In this document: positions 36,400 to 47,004 of the stretch, in pieces
How the letters are laid out: each line of letters begins with the position of its first letter
How positions within the stretch are numbered: position 1 is the stretch's first letter
Assembly (NCBI RefSeq): GCF_900604315.1
Contig: NZ_LR026978.1
Coordinates: 2,990,325 to 3,054,324, forward strand
DNA length: 64,000 nucleotides
DNA from: [Erwinia] mediterraneensis
GTDB lineage: Bacteria; Pseudomonadota; Gammaproteobacteria; Enterobacterales; Enterobacteriaceae
Reading direction: 5' to 3'
Made by a program: the position numbers and the translations under genes
The notes under the pieces: model-generated
The model's database searches: none
What the model was told of the DNA's origin: nothing
Seen by the model: the letters and a program-made list of their open reading frames with translations, nothing else

Positions 36400-37550
36400 T
36401 AGCGGTCCTGCATTTTTATCTGCTGGCTGCGCAACTCCAGCGCCAGCGCCTCATGTAACGGGCGATTGCCGTTAGGATCGCCCAGTCCAAACAGCGCGCC
36501 GGGCAAACGCCGATCGTCCGCCCAGGCCGGGTATTCCACCACCGGATAGAGCGAAATACCTTCTATGGCAATGCCGGCATTCAGGGCCAGCGACACCTCA
36601 TCACTGACTTTTCGCAGCCAGGGCGCGCGCGCTTCCCCCTCGGCACCGGTTTCCGCCAGCAGCATCGGGCGGCTATAACGTTGCCAGTATTGCTCCAGTA
36701 ATTTGTGTAATGGCAGCCGTGCCGGATGATCCTCCTCCAGCGTCTCGTCAGGGAAGAACCAGTGGTTATCCGGATAATAGTTGAGGCCAATAATATCCAG
36801 ATTCGCTTCCTGTCCCCCCAGTTCAGGAGCCTGCCTGCCCGCCAGCATGTCCCAGGCCTCAAACTGCGCCTGATGCTGCGCATCCGCCCAGGGTTTGCTG
36901 TCAGGATTTTGCGGATGGGTCGCCACCTGAACCAGAGGATCGGTTAATACGAAACGCGCATCGGGAAAAACTTCACGGATCGCCGCCATCGCGGCCAGCG
37001 AGGCGCGCACCAGCTGCCGCTTCAGCTCTTTACCGCGCTGAGCGCTGTTGGGGTTCAGCCAGGCCACATCCGCGCCTGCCCATGACCAGAAAGAAATCTG
37101 ATTAACTGGCGTAAAGAAGGGGTGCGTCACGCCCTCATCGCGCATCAGTTGTGCCATGGTGCGGGCAAAACGCTCAAAATGGTCGACGAAAGCGGCTTTC
37201 CAGATATTCAGATGATCGGGATAACCAAAATGGGCCAGCTCCCAGATGATCTCCATACCGTGGCGTTCGGCGGCATGAATCATCGGCAGAAACGTCTCCC
37301 ACTGATATTCACCCGGATTTTTCTCAATCAAATACCAGCGCGCGCCATCGCGCGCCGTCAGTAAATGCCGATCTGCCAGCGCAGCATAATCTTTGTCCAG
37401 TAACATATCGTGTCCGCTGCTGATCACCATATCCAGCCGTTTCCCTTCCGCGCGGCGCGCAGTAGAGCAGGGGAAGCTGCCCTGAAAAAAACTGCGGAAC
37501 AGGCGCGGGTGATAGCGTTGCGGTCTGGCGGTAAGGGGCTGATGGTTCAT
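36387..37550 (-). CDS. Glycoside hydrolase-like TIM-barrel protein
   Basis: A 387-aa protein resembling family-1-like glycosidases (clan GH-A): LADRHLLTARDGARWYLIEK, IIWELAHFGYPDHLNIW, LDIIGLNYYPDNHWFF and RPMLLAETGAEG. The last has the likely nucleophile Glu. At the acid/base position, where GH-A enzymes have Asn-Glu, the sequence reads FTPVNQISFW, with Gln in place of Glu. No signal peptide. AAGGAG lies 8 nt before the ATG. Substrate and activity unknown. Confidence 0.75.
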   Translation of the reverse strand: MNHQPLTARPQRYHPRLFRSFFQGSFPCSTARRAEGKRLDMVISSGHDMLLDKDYAALADRHLLTARDGARWYLIEKNPGEYQWETFLPMIHAAERHGMEIIWELAHFGYPDHLNIWKAAFVDHFERFARTMAQLMRDEGVTHPFFTPVNQISFWSWAGADVAWLNPNSAQRGKELKRQLVRASLAAMAAIREVFPDARFVLTDPLVQVATHPQNPDSKPWADAQHQAQFEAWDMLAGRQAPELGGQEANLDIIGLNYYPDNHWFFPDETLEEDHPARLPLHKLLEQYWQRYSRPMLLAETGAEGEARAPWLRKVSDEVSLALNAGIAIEGISLYPVVEYPAWADDRRLPGALFGLGDPNGNRPLHEALALELRSQQIKMQDRYQER

Positions 37551-37673
37551 TTTCCTCTCCTTCCGGGCGATCGCCGGACACAGAATGTCCCGCTAAGTCT
37601 AGACTAAAAAGCAGAGCGGACATTCCCGCCATGAACAAACGCCGTCAGCAACGTTTTGCAGAAGGAGAAACGG

Positions 37674-38243
37674 ATGACAAACCGTATTCGTATTGTGCGT
37701 GGCGATATCACACGTTTGCAGGTGGATGCCATTGTGAATGCAGCCAACCCCTCCCTGATGGGCGGCGGTGGGGTAGATGGCGCGATTCATCGTGCCGCTG
37801 GTCCCGCACTGCTCGCCGCCTGTCGCAGAGTGGTGGCTGAACGGGGGGAGTGCGCGGTGGGTGACGCGGTCGTGACGGAAGCGGGCAATCTCAGGGCGCG
37901 CGCCGTGATCCACACCCCGGGACCTGTCTGGCGCGGGGGGCTGCAGGGCGAAGCGCAGCTGCTGGCCAGTGCGTATCGCAATAGCCTGCTGCGCGCCCGG
38001 GAACATCAGTTTGCCAGCGTGGCTTTCCCTTCCATCAGCACCGGGATTTACGGTTATCCTAAGGCACAGGCGGCAGAGATTGCTTTTACAACGGTACTGG
38101 CGATGCTGCAGCAGAGCGAATGGCCGCAGCAGGTGTGGTTTGTCTGCTTTGATGAGGAGACCTTCGCGCTCTATGAACGTTTGCTGGTGAAAAGGCCACA
38201 CTCGGAAGGGTCGTATAGCCCGCAGGCGCGGGACGAGAAATAA
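37674..38243 (+). CDS. ymdB: Macrodomain O-acetyl-ADP-ribose deacetylase YmdB
   Basis: A 189-aa macrodomain protein. [20 protein letters not shown] and IHRAAGPAL hold the ADP-ribose loop with the catalytic Asn and Asp; [20 protein letters not shown] is the second signature. E. coli YmdB hydrolyses O-acetyl-ADP-ribose and modulates RNase III. GAAGGAG lies 6 nt before ATG 37674; the frame opens at 37656. clsC follows 31 bp later, as in E. coli. Confidence 0.92.
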   Translation: MTNRIRIVRGDITRLQVDAIVNAANPSLMGGGGVDGAIHRAAGPALLAACRRVVAERGECAVGDAVVTEAGNLRARAVIHTPGPVWRGGLQGEAQLLASAYRNSLLRAREHQFASVAFPSISTGIYGYPKAQAAEIAFTTVLAMLQQSEWPQQVWFVCFDEETFALYERLLVKRPHSEGSYSPQARDEK

Positions 38244-38274
38244 TAAAAAAGCGAGACTGAAACAGGGAACGGGA

Positions 38275-39735
38275 ATGACAGAAGCTTTGGATTTTAATCA
38301 GCAGGCACTGACACCGGACTGGCTGAGCCAGGCGGTGAAAGCGCGTACCGCCTGTCATCCCGGGCTGAGCGGTATTCATCCGCTGAACGATGGCCTGGAT
38401 GCTTTTGCGGCGCGCTATCTGCTCATTGGCCTGGCTGAGCGTACTATCGATATACAGTATTACATCTGGCAAAACGATATGTCGGGTCGTCTGCTGTTTA
38501 GTGCGCTGCTGGAGGCCGCCACCCGGGGCGTTAAAGTCCGGCTACTGCTGGATGACAATAATACGCCGGGGCTGGATGAAACCCTGGCGGAGATGAATCG
38601 CCACCCCAATATTGCTATCAGGCTGTTTAATCCTTTCTCCTTCCGCATGTTGCGCGCGTTGGGCTATCTCACCGATTTCGCCCGCCTGAACCGCCGGATG
38701 CACAACAAGAGTTTCACCGTGGATGGCGTCGCCACGCTGGTTGGCGGGCGGAACATCGGTGATGAATATTTCGGCACGGGAGACGAGCCGCTGTTTGCCG
38801 ATCTTGATGTGCTGGCGATTGGCCCGGTGGTTCAGGAAGTCTCTGATGATTTCGAGCGCTACTGGCACAGCAAGGCAGTCGCGCCGTTGCAAACCGTGGT
38901 GGAGAGCAACGGCGATCCCCGCGAAGCAGTGCGCCTGCCGGAGGCGTGGCAACATAGCGAGCCGGTACTGCGCTATATGCAGCGGCTGGAAGATACCCAT
39001 TTTGTCAGTCAGCTGGCCAGCGGTACCCTGAATATGACCTGGGCGAAAACGCGTTTACTGAGTGACGATCCGCGCAAAGGCCTGGGCAAAGCGCGGCGCG
39101 GCAGTTTGCTGCCGCAGCGGATGCTGGAGGTGATTGGCAAGCCGCAACGCCAGTTCGATATCATCTCAGCCTATTTCGTTCCGACGCGCGCCGGGGTAGC
39201 TCAGCTGCTCGCTTTGCGGCGTAACGGTGTCGATATCGCGATTCTGACCAACTCGCTGGCGGCCAATGATGTGGCCGTAGTGCATGCCGGTTATGCCAAA
39301 TGGCGTAAAAAGCTGCTGCGGCACGGCATTGCGCTCTATGAACTGAAGCCGCAGTTTAGCATTAACGAGGCGCCGCACGACCGGGGACTCACCGGTAACT
39401 CCGGTTCCAGCTTGCATGCGAAAACCTTTACCGTGGATGGCGATAAGCTGTTTATCGGCTCGTTTAATTTTGATCCCCGTTCAGCGCAACTGAATACGGA
39501 AATGGGCCTGGTGATCGAGAGCGAGGAGCTGGCGCAGGAGATGCATCAGCGCTTTAGCCAGTCGCTGCGCGATCGCGCCTGGGCTTTGCGGCTGGATAAA
39601 TGGGGGCGGGTCAACTGGGTTGAATTTCCCGGCGAAGCGGGCGAGGTGGTGCATAAACATGAGCCGCGCTGCACCCTGTGGCAGCGGCTGCTGGTCAGGC
39701 TGGTGTGGCGGCTGCCGGTGGAGTGGCTGCTGTAA
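38275..39735 (+). CDS. clsC: Cardiolipin synthase C (phospholipase D family)
   Basis: A 486-aa protein with two HKD motifs, HNKSFTVDG (about residues 142-150) and HAKTFTVDGDKLFIGSFNFD (about 381-400). E. coli ClsC (YmdC) makes cardiolipin from phosphatidylglycerol and phosphatidylethanolamine, helped by YmdB. Gene order ymdB-clsC-opgC is conserved. It is convergent with opgC, with a shared hairpin between. Confidence 0.93.
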   Translation: MTEALDFNQQALTPDWLSQAVKARTACHPGLSGIHPLNDGLDAFAARYLLIGLAERTIDIQYYIWQNDMSGRLLFSALLEAATRGVKVRLLLDDNNTPGLDETLAEMNRHPNIAIRLFNPFSFRMLRALGYLTDFARLNRRMHNKSFTVDGVATLVGGRNIGDEYFGTGDEPLFADLDVLAIGPVVQEVSDDFERYWHSKAVAPLQTVVESNGDPREAVRLPEAWQHSEPVLRYMQRLEDTHFVSQLASGTLNMTWAKTRLLSDDPRKGLGKARRGSLLPQRMLEVIGKPQRQFDIISAYFVPTRAGVAQLLALRRNGVDIAILTNSLAANDVAVVHAGYAKWRKKLLRHGIALYELKPQFSINEAPHDRGLTGNSGSSLHAKTFTVDGDKLFIGSFNFDPRSAQLNTEMGLVIESEELAQEMHQRFSQSLRDRAWALRLDKWGRVNWVEFPGEAGEVVHKHEPRCTLWQRLLVRLVWRLPVEWLL

Positions 39736-39764
39736 GGCGGTCAGCCCGGCGAGACTGACCGCCT
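39735..39764. terminator. Bidirectional terminator between clsC and opgC
   Basis: AGGCGGTCAG (39735-39744) pairs perfectly with CTGACCGCCT (39755-39764). It begins at the clsC stop and lies 4 bp before the opgC stop on the other strand. No T run, so strength is uncertain. Confidence 0.55.
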
Positions 39765-39768
39765 GCGC

Positions 39769-40893
39769 TTACTGGCGGTTGATTTTGCCGGAAAAGAGGA
39801 ATTTCAGCAGCGGAATGCGCAAATGAATCTCATACAGAGCAAAAGCCAGCGCGAAGATCAGCACCAGGCCAGCGAAAAAGCCCAGCGTATTGCTGGCGAT
39901 ATGGGGCGTAATGAAAATGCCATACAGCAGCGTCAGTGGATGGTGCACCAGGTAGATAAACAGCGAGGCGTTGACTAAATAGATAATGCGGGGTGAATGC
40001 GAGTTCAGCCACTTATGACCAAAGCAGAAACAGACATTCAACATACAGAGCCCCATCAGCGTGGTGATCAGCGCGTCGAGTTCATAGAGCCAGCCTTCGC
40101 CACTGCTGAAACGCTGGTTTGCCATGTAGATGAAAAACATAATCAGCGCGCCGCCGAACATCAGCGGATTAAAACGCACAAACAACGTTTTAAGCGCCGG
40201 ATGTTTCCAGGCCAGCGCCCCCAGCATGAAAAAGGGCAGATAAAACAGGGTCTGCAACACGGCGATGCTGAACAGACCATCCATCAGCCACGCGGGCAGA
40301 AAGATAAAAATCAGGCGGCGGAACAGGCACCAGAGCAGGGCCCAACCCAGCAGCGCCAGTGCCACTTTGCCCCAGCCAACCCGGGCATAATCTCTGTGGT
40401 GATGCTGGTCACGCAGCCAGCGGAAGGTGACTCTGCCCAGCACAGTAAGCAGCACCAGCACCAGCAAGAACCACAGATGGGAGATCAACTCCCACATCAG
40501 GGTATTATATTTTTGATAGAGGGTGAAACTGCTCCAGTCGCCAATTTTTTGCGACCACTCCTTTAGCATAAAAAACTGCGGCAGCGTGATGAGCGGCACC
40601 GCGGTAAGCAAGGGGATACCGACGCGCTCAAGACGCACTTTCAGCCAGCGCTGCGGCTGATAACGCAGATAGAGCATGTAGGAGAAGTAACCGGAAATGA
40701 CAAAAAACACCTGCATGCGAAAAGCATGAATAAAGTCATTCAGTACCGTCAGCCAGAGCGACGGGTCACTGCTGTTAACGGCCCAGCGCTGGCTGGAATA
40801 GATCAGGGAAACATGAAAGGGCACGCCTAAAAGCATCAAATAAGCCCGGATCGAGTCGAGAAAGTATTCGCGGTCAGTTTTTATTGTACTCAT
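39769..40893 (-). CDS. opgC: Glucans biosynthesis protein C (succinyl/acyl modification)
   Basis: A 374-aa polytopic membrane protein of acyltransferase family 3 (about 10 helices). Start DREYFLDSIRAYLMLLGVPF and FRMQVFFVISGYFSYMLYLR are family motifs, with the His at GVPFH likely catalytic. E. coli OpgC transfers succinyl groups to osmoregulated periplasmic glucans. It is divergent from opgG, separated by 238 bp. Confidence 0.93.
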   Translation of the reverse strand: MSTIKTDREYFLDSIRAYLMLLGVPFHVSLIYSSQRWAVNSSDPSLWLTVLNDFIHAFRMQVFFVISGYFSYMLYLRYQPQRWLKVRLERVGIPLLTAVPLITLPQFFMLKEWSQKIGDWSSFTLYQKYNTLMWELISHLWFLLVLVLLTVLGRVTFRWLRDQHHHRDYARVGWGKVALALLGWALLWCLFRRLIFIFLPAWLMDGLFSIAVLQTLFYLPFFMLGALAWKHPALKTLFVRFNPLMFGGALIMFFIYMANQRFSSGEGWLYELDALITTLMGLCMLNVCFCFGHKWLNSHSPRIIYLVNASLFIYLVHHPLTLLYGIFITPHIASNTLGFFAGLVLIFALAFALYEIHLRIPLLKFLFSGKINRQ

Positions 40894-41131
40894 AAATTTC
40901 CAGTAATCAGTACCTTACACACGGTTTCACCCTGAAACCCGCCGATGCGTGCAGAGGATTCTACAAGCTGACGGCAAGGTATACTATCAGTTGTATCCGG
41001 ATCGTTTAATTATCTGAAAAGGGCGCTCAGGAGTTGAGCTGTAAGGGAACAATCTTCTGTGTACGCTGTCGGAACACGGAATTATCCTTTAAGATAATCA
41101 GGTTTGATCCGAGCACACGAAAGGGGGGGAT

Positions 41132-42697
41132 GTGCTGAATAAAGTGAAATATAAAACCGGACTGGTAAAAATGCGCTGGGTTGGCGCGGCAGTTCTGGTT
41201 GCATTATATGCAAATAACAGCTGGGCGTTTAACATCGATGATGTGGCAAAACAAGCCAAAGCACTGGCAGGTAAGAGTTTCGAAGCGCCAAAAAGCAATT
41301 TACCCTCTCAGTTTCGTGAAATGAAATTTGCCGACTACCAGCAGATCCAGTTTAACCACGATAAAGCGTACTGGAGCAAGCTGCGCACGCCTTACAAGCT
41401 CGAGTTCTATCATCAGGGGATGTATTTTGACACGCCGGTCAAAATCAACGAGGTGACGGCCACTACGGTGCGTGAAATCAAATACAGCCCCGACTATTTC
41501 AACTTTGGTAACGTCAGCCACGACGCGGAAGCGGTGAAAAATCTCGGCTTCGCCGGCTTTAAAGTGCTTTATCCGCTGAATAAGAAGGATAAAGATGACG
41601 AAATCGCCAGCTTCCTGGGCGCCAGCTATTTTCGTGTTATAGGCGCAGGCCAGGTATATGGTCTCTCTGCCCGTGGCCTGGCGATTGACACCGCGCTGCC
41701 CAGTGGCGAAGAGTTCCCGCGTTTCAAAGAGTTCTGGATTGAACGGCCGAAACCTCAGCAGAAGCAGCTGGTGATCTATGCGCTGCTCGACTCGCCGCGC
41801 GCAGCTGGCGCTTACCGTTTTGTTATCCATCCGGGCAAAGCCACCACGGTGGATGTCCAGTCGCGCGTCTATTTGCGTGACAAAGTGGGCAAGCTGGGCG
41901 TCGCGCCGCTGACCAGTATGTTCCTGTTTGGATCTAACCAGCCGTCGTCGGTAATGAATTTCCGTCAGTCGCTGCATGACTCTGATGGCCTTTCAATTCA
42001 TAACGGTAACGGCGAGTGGATCTGGCGTCCACTGAATAACCCGCGTCACCTGGCGGTCAGCACCTTTACCATCGAAAGTCCCAAAGGCTTTGGTCTGCTG
42101 CAGCGCGATCGCGAATTCAGCCACTATCAGGATCTGGATGATCGTTACGATCTGCGCCCGGGCGGTTGGGTTGAGCCGGTGGGTGACTGGGGCAAAGGGC
42201 GCGTTGAACTGGTAGAAATTCCTACGGCAGATGAAACCAACGATAATATCGTGGCTTTCTGGACGCCGGAAAATCTGCCGGAACCGGGCAAGGAGATGAG
42301 TTTTAACTATCGCCTGCACTTCAGCCGTGACGAAGCGAACCTGCACTCGGACGATACCGCCTGGGTGAAAAACACCCTGCGTTCGGCAGGCGATGTCAAA
42401 CAGTCTAATCTTGTACGTCAGCCTGACGGCACTATCGCCTTTACCGTTGATTTTGTCGGCAAGGCGATGAGTGAAATGCCGGAGAACAGCCAGGTGACGC
42501 CGCAGGTCAGCGTGGGCGACAATGGCGAAGTGGTGGAACAGAGCGTGCGCTATAACCCGGTAACCAAAGGGTGGCGTCTGGTGCTGCGTCTGCGTGTGAA
42601 AGATAACAAGCAGGCCACCGAAATGCGGGCCGCCCTGGCCAGTGACAACAAAACATTGACGGAAACCTGGAGCTATCAGTTACCTGCCAATGAATAA
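41132..42697 (+). CDS. opgG: Periplasmic glucan biosynthesis protein G
   Basis: A 521-aa periplasmic protein needed for branching and release of osmoregulated periplasmic glucans. After a signal peptide ending NSWA it reads [20 protein letters not shown] and keeps long identity to E. coli OpgG ([35 protein letters not shown]). I used GTG 41132, with AGGGGGG upstream; ATG 41171 (MRWVGAAVL) matches the E. coli start and is an alternative. It overlaps opgH by 8 bp. Confidence 0.93.
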   Translation: MLNKVKYKTGLVKMRWVGAAVLVALYANNSWAFNIDDVAKQAKALAGKSFEAPKSNLPSQFREMKFADYQQIQFNHDKAYWSKLRTPYKLEFYHQGMYFDTPVKINEVTATTVREIKYSPDYFNFGNVSHDAEAVKNLGFAGFKVLYPLNKKDKDDEIASFLGASYFRVIGAGQVYGLSARGLAIDTALPSGEEFPRFKEFWIERPKPQQKQLVIYALLDSPRAAGAYRFVIHPGKATTVDVQSRVYLRDKVGKLGVAPLTSMFLFGSNQPSSVMNFRQSLHDSDGLSIHNGNGEWIWRPLNNPRHLAVSTFTIESPKGFGLLQRDREFSHYQDLDDRYDLRPGGWVEPVGDWGKGRVELVEIPTADETNDNIVAFWTPENLPEPGKEMSFNYRLHFSRDEANLHSDDTAWVKNTLRSAGDVKQSNLVRQPDGTIAFTVDFVGKAMSEMPENSQVTPQVSVGDNGEVVEQSVRYNPVTKGWRLVLRLRVKDNKQATEMRAALASDNKTLTETWSYQLPANE

Positions 42698-45242
42698 TCT
42701 TACATTAACACCTCAAAATTATGTTGAAGCCCTGCCGCTGGATGCGGCAGGTAAAACCCGACTCAGCGCCTCGCTGGCCAATGCGCAGGCGTTTCATGCG
42801 CTGCATGATGTGCTGGGTCAGGATAAAGCGGCCAGCGAGCGCGCCGATGATGCACCGTTAAAATCGGTTTCCTCGCGCGTAGCGCTGGCCTGGCCAGACT
42901 CAGTGGCGGACGGGGAGCAGTTTGCCAAAGATGATCTTGACCGTACCACGCTGAAAGCGATGCCGCCGGTGAAGCGTTCGCTGATGTTTCCGGAAGAGTG
43001 GCGCACTAACCCACTGGTGCGCGCCTGGGATTCGCTGCGCGGGAAGAAATCTGCGCCGCGCTACGCCTCGGCCGAGGAGCAGCGGAGCGAAGAGAAATGG
43101 CGTCACGTCGGCTCGCTGCGCCGCTATATCCTGCTGATCCTGACGCTGTTCCAGACGGTAGTGGCCACCTGGTACATGAAAACCATCCTGCCTTACCAGG
43201 GCTGGACGCTGCTTGATCCGATGGCGATGATCAACCAGAACTGGCAGCAATCTTTCCTGCAGATTCTGCCCTATATCCTGCAGACCGGCATCCTGTTCCT
43301 GTTCGCCATCCTGTTTTGCTGGGTATCTGCTGGCTTCTGGACGGCGCTGATGGGCTTCCTGCAGCTGCTGATTGGCCGCGATAAGTACAGCATCTCTTAT
43401 TCCACTGCCGGAAATGAGCCGCTAAACCCGGAACATCGCACCGCGCTGATCATGCCCATCTGTAACGAAGATGTGGAGCGGGTGTTTGCTGGCCTGCGGG
43501 CGACCTGGGAATCGGTAAAACGGACCGGTAACAGCGAACATTTTGACGTCTATATTCTCAGCGACAGTTACGATGCCGATATCGCAGTCGCCGAGCAGAA
43601 GGCCTGGATGGAACTGGTGCGTGATGTAGGCGGAGCCGGTAAAATTTTCTACCGCCGTCGTCGCCGTCGCGTGAAGCGTAAAAGCGGCAACATCGATGAC
43701 TTCTGTCGTCGCTGGGGCAGCCAGTACAGCTATATGGTGGTGCTGGATGCGGACAGCGTGATGAGCGGGGAGTGTCTGACCGGTCTGGTGCGCATGATGG
43801 AAGCCAACCCCAACGCCGGTATTATCCAGTCTTCGCCGAAAGCGTCGGGAATGGATACGCTTTACGCCCGTTGTCAGCAGTTCGCCACGCGCGTATATGG
43901 TCCTTTGTTTACCGCCGGTCTGCACTTCTGGCAGCTCGGGGAATCCCACTACTGGGGACACAATGCCATTATTCGCGTGAAGCCCTTTATTGAGCACTGT
44001 GCGCTGGCACCGCTGCCAGGGGAAGGCTCCTTTGCCGGTTCGATCCTGTCACACGACTTTGTTGAAGCGGCGCTGATGCGTCGTGCCGGCTGGGGCGTCT
44101 GGATTGCCTACGATCTGCCGGGCTCTTATGAGGAACTGCCGCCAAACCTGCTGGATGAGCTGAAGCGTGACCGCCGCTGGTGTCACGGCAACCTGATGAA
44201 CTTCCGCCTGTTTCTGGTGAAAGGGATGCACCCGGTACACCGTGCGGTGTTCCTTACCGGAGTGATGTCTTATCTGTCGGCACCGCTGTGGTTTATGTTC
44301 CTCGCGCTTTCTACCGCGCTGCAGGTGGTGCATACGTTGATGGAGCCGCAGTACTTCCTGCAGCCGCGTCAGCTGTTCCCGGTGTGGCCGCAGTGGCGAC
44401 CTGAGCTGGCGATTGCGCTGTTCTCAACCACGCTGGTGCTGCTGTTCCTGCCTAAACTGCTCAGCGTGGTGCTGATCTGGTTTAAAGGTTCCAAAGCCTA
44501 CGGCGGACCGCTACGTCTGTTCGCCTCGCTGCTGCTGGAAATGCTCTTTTCCGTGCTGCTGGCGCCGGTACGTATGCTGTTCCATACCGTTTTTGTGGTC
44601 AGCGCGTTCCTTGGCTGGGAAGTGGTGTGGAATTCGCCGCAGCGCGATGATGATGCGACGCCCTGGAGCGAAGCCTTTGCCCGCCATGGCTCGCAAATGC
44701 TGCTTGGCCTGGTGTGGGCCATCGGGATGGGTCTGCTGGATCTTAACTTCCTCTGGTGGCTGTCGCCGATTGTCTTCTCGCTGATTCTGTCGCCCTTTGT
44801 CTCGGTAATTTCGAGTCGTGCGACCATTGGTCTGAAAAGCAGGCGGGCTAATCTGTTCCTGATACCGGAAGAGTATGAACCGCCGCAGGAGTTGCTGGAT
44901 ACCGATCGCTATCTCGAGCAGAACCGGGCGCGTGCGTTGAAAAACGGCTTTATGCACGCCTTGTTCCATCCGGCCTTTAACGCGCTGGCCACGGCTATGG
45001 CGACCTCGCGTCATAAGCAAAGCCCGCTGCTGGATAATGCACGCGATCGCCGTGTGGATCAGGCGCTCAGCGAGTCGCCGGAAAAACTGAATCGGGAGCA
45101 GCGTCTGCAACTGATCAGCGACCCGGTGGTACTGGCGCGCGTCCATACGCGCCTGTGGGAGCAGGCGGATAAGTATCATATGTGGGTAGAAAGCTATCAG
45201 AAGCTGAAACTCAATCCGCTGGCGCTTTCTCACCAGCAATAA
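42690..45242 (+). CDS. opgH: Glucan biosynthesis glucosyltransferase H
   Basis: An 850-aa inner-membrane GT2 enzyme that makes and exports the beta-1,2-glucan backbone from UDP-glucose. The GT domain (about residues 245-480) includes [31 protein letters not shown] and [12 protein letters not shown]; membrane helices lie on both sides. In E. coli OpgH also inhibits FtsZ when UDP-glucose is high. It starts inside the end of opgG (8-bp overlap), so translation is coupled. Confidence 0.95.
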   Translation: MNNLTLTPQNYVEALPLDAAGKTRLSASLANAQAFHALHDVLGQDKAASERADDAPLKSVSSRVALAWPDSVADGEQFAKDDLDRTTLKAMPPVKRSLMFPEEWRTNPLVRAWDSLRGKKSAPRYASAEEQRSEEKWRHVGSLRRYILLILTLFQTVVATWYMKTILPYQGWTLLDPMAMINQNWQQSFLQILPYILQTGILFLFAILFCWVSAGFWTALMGFLQLLIGRDKYSISYSTAGNEPLNPEHRTALIMPICNEDVERVFAGLRATWESVKRTGNSEHFDVYILSDSYDADIAVAEQKAWMELVRDVGGAGKIFYRRRRRRVKRKSGNIDDFCRRWGSQYSYMVVLDADSVMSGECLTGLVRMMEANPNAGIIQSSPKASGMDTLYARCQQFATRVYGPLFTAGLHFWQLGESHYWGHNAIIRVKPFIEHCALAPLPGEGSFAGSILSHDFVEAALMRRAGWGVWIAYDLPGSYEELPPNLLDELKRDRRWCHGNLMNFRLFLVKGMHPVHRAVFLTGVMSYLSAPLWFMFLALSTALQVVHTLMEPQYFLQPRQLFPVWPQWRPELAIALFSTTLVLLFLPKLLSVVLIWFKGSKAYGGPLRLFASLLLEMLFSVLLAPVRMLFHTVFVVSAFLGWEVVWNSPQRDDDATPWSEAFARHGSQMLLGLVWAIGMGLLDLNFLWWLSPIVFSLILSPFVSVISSRATIGLKSRRANLFLIPEEYEPPQELLDTDRYLEQNRARALKNGFMHALFHPAFNALATAMATSRHKQSPLLDNARDRRVDQALSESPEKLNREQRLQLISDPVVLARVHTRLWEQADKYHMWVESYQKLKLNPLALSHQQ

Positions 45243-45246
45243 AAGA

Positions 45247-45273
45247 AAAAGCGGCAGAGATGCCGCTTTTTTT
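45247..45273 (+). terminator. Terminator of opgGH
   Basis: GCGGCA (45251-45256) pairs with TGCCGC (45261-45266) around GAGA, with A's before and seven T's after. It begins right after the opgH stop. Confidence 0.9.
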
Positions 45274-45364
45274 CTCTTATCCGTTTCTGTACCAGACAGA
45301 AACGTCTGGATTGTCAGACTGACGCGCGGGTAAAATGGCATCAGTCCTGTAACGAGTCGATGTC

Positions 45365-45604
45365 GTGAAATCTTTTCTGAAAATCAGCCTGTTTGTCGGC
45401 AGCATCCTGTTACTGAGTGGCTGCGGCAGTATTATCAGCCGCACCGTGCCCGGACAGGGATACGACAATCAGTATTATCCGGGCGTACAGTGGGACGTGC
45501 GCGACAGCGCGTGGCGGTTCCTGACTATCCTTGATTTGCCGCTGTCGCTGGTCATCGATACGTTGCTGTTACCGGTGGATGCTCAACACGGTCCTTATGA
45601 ATAA
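45365..45604 (+). CDS. yceK: YceK family lipoprotein
   Basis: A 79-aa DUF1375 lipoprotein. LLLSGC at residues 15-20 is the lipobox; GSIISRTVPGQGYDNQYYPG and VQWDVRDSAWRFLTILDLPL match E. coli YceK closely. It starts at GTG 45365 without a strong ribosome site. Function unknown; an outer-membrane lipoprotein by lack of an inner-membrane retention Asp. Confidence 0.9.
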   Translation: MKSFLKISLFVGSILLLSGCGSIISRTVPGQGYDNQYYPGVQWDVRDSAWRFLTILDLPLSLVIDTLLLPVDAQHGPYE

Positions 45605-45607
45605 GGA

Positions 45608-46006
45608 TCAGGCCCAGCGATCGGAATCACTGTTGTCATCATCCCATTCGGCGGCAGCGGTTTCTCCTTCCTCGGTATCAATGGGCGGCTCCAGTTGAAA
45701 CTCTCCCTCATCCCATTCGTGCAGCGTATTTTCCGGTAGCCATTCCTGACGCAGTTCTAGCTCGTCAAAATTGCCTTCCCAAATCGCCTGCGCGGCTTCG
45801 CCAGTACGTACCGGATGAAATTCACCCGGTTCATTCTCATCAGCATAAAACTCCGCCTGCCACATGATATCGCCATCCTGCATCACATATTTCTGCAGGC
45901 CAAAGTGGCTGACAGCGGCATCCTCTTCTTCCATCTCCGGATGATTGGCCAGAAATTCCTCACGCGCAGCTTCAATGGCTTCTTCCAGGGTACTGTACAT
46001 GCTCAT
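45608..46006 (-). CDS. msyB: Acidic protein MsyB
   Basis: A 132-aa very acidic cytoplasmic protein; MYSTLEEAIEAAREEFLANH, QKYVMQDGDIMWQAEF and TLHEWDEGEFQLEPPIDTEE match E. coli MsyB. E. coli msyB was found as a multicopy suppressor of secY/secA defects. GGAGAG lies just before the ATG. It is convergent with yceK; in E. coli mdtG follows, here it does not. Confidence 0.9.
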   Translation of the reverse strand: MSMYSTLEEAIEAAREEFLANHPEMEEEDAAVSHFGLQKYVMQDGDIMWQAEFYADENEPGEFHPVRTGEAAQAIWEGNFDELELRQEWLPENTLHEWDEGEFQLEPPIDTEEGETAAAEWDDDNSDSDRWA

Positions 46007-46130
46007 CTGTTCTCTCCTTGCCTGTTTAACGGGATTCCAGAGAAGGATAGTCGAAAATTGAAAGGGGTAAAAAATCTGGCGAGGAAAGTCTGAGTGACCA
46101 GCGGGAAGCTCCTTTTCCCGCCCGGCAGCA

Positions 46131-46397
46131 TCAATGCATTTTCTGCGGGAAATGCAGAACCGGCTTAACCGTTTCCCTGATAACCGGCGCGGAGTAGCGA
46201 ATGCAGCATTTGATACAGGGTTTGACCTTTTTAAAATTAATGCGGGCGATCGATAAGGCCTGATTGAGATTGTAGAGAGTGCCGATAAAGATTACTTCCT
46301 CCTTTTCGGGCATTTTTTTACATTCTTTACGGTGAAGATAATGGTAATTATCCTGATCGGTGCCGATTGTTACATAATAATAGATACCTTTATTCAT
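46131..46397 (-). CDS. Small Cys-containing protein of unknown function (88 aa)
   Basis: MNKGIYYYVTIGTDQDNYHY, then HRKECKKMPEKEEVIFIGTL, and VKPCIKCCIRYSAP: a His/Cys set at about residues 22-26 and 60-64 could bind zinc. AGGA lies 9-12 nt before the ATG. The codon choice is AT-rich compared with the core genes around it. It occupies the place of E. coli mdtG. I do not recognise the family. Confidence 0.55.
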   Translation of the reverse strand: MNKGIYYYVTIGTDQDNYHYLHRKECKKMPEKEEVIFIGTLYNLNQALSIARINFKKVKPCIKCCIRYSAPVIRETVKPVLHFPQKMH

Positions 46398-46970
46398 GTT
46401 AGGAGTTCCTGCGAGATTTGCGCTGTGTGTAATCTTTTTTATTTTTTTAAGTCAGTTAACTGGCTGACAATGCTGAAGCTACCCACATCGCTGCTTTTAT
46501 TCAAATTCCATAATAATCTAAAAAAGCATAAATAAATTTTAAAAAGTTATATAACGACTTATGGCTCGGACAATTCCTTGTTAATTAAGTTAAATTTCCT
46601 GGATTGTTCAGATTGCGGCATCTATTGGGCTAAATGAATTAAGAAAAGCCCTGGCAAGAGAAAATATCCGGTCCAGTTGCTCATAATTTAATATATCAAC
46701 AATGAAGGTGCATTTTGACGCTAAGTGACTGAAGAAACGAAAATGACAAGAAATAGAGTTAGATCTGTTAATGCTTTATAGAGTTTTACTTTATTTTCAT
46801 TAGCACCGCTTTATTTTAATCTGGCTGCAATGCATTATTTACCGATAATAATGACTGGTATGGTGAACAAGGTCCTGTTAAAGCCAGTGAAATAAGCGGT
46901 CTGGCTGAGGCGACATGCAGGAGATTTATCAGGCACAACAAGAAAAGTAGTATTTTCAGGCAGTTTGGAT
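46398..46970. other. AT-rich stretch where mdtG lies in E. coli
   Basis: About 570 bases, markedly AT-rich, with no gene. CAGTTAACTG near 46454 is a 10-bp palindrome within GTCAGTTAACTGGCTGAC. Around 46855-46950 the plus strand reads WYGEQGPVKASEISGLAEA without a start and may be a remnant or chance. AT-richness suggests foreign or H-NS-bound DNA. Confidence 0.4.
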
Positions 46971-47000
46971 AGCGCCGGACAGAGGATGTTATCCGGCGCT
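46971..47000 (-). terminator. Terminator-like hairpin after lpxL
   Basis: AGCGCCGGA (46971-46979) and TCCGGCGCT (46992-47000) form a perfect 9-bp stem, ending 4 bp before the lpxL stop codon on the minus strand. No clear T run. Confidence 0.55.
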
Positions 47001-47004
47001 GTGA

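Noticed and set aside
41300..41977. 225-codon minus-strand frame opposite opgG
   Set aside because: Shadow of a strongly conserved gene.
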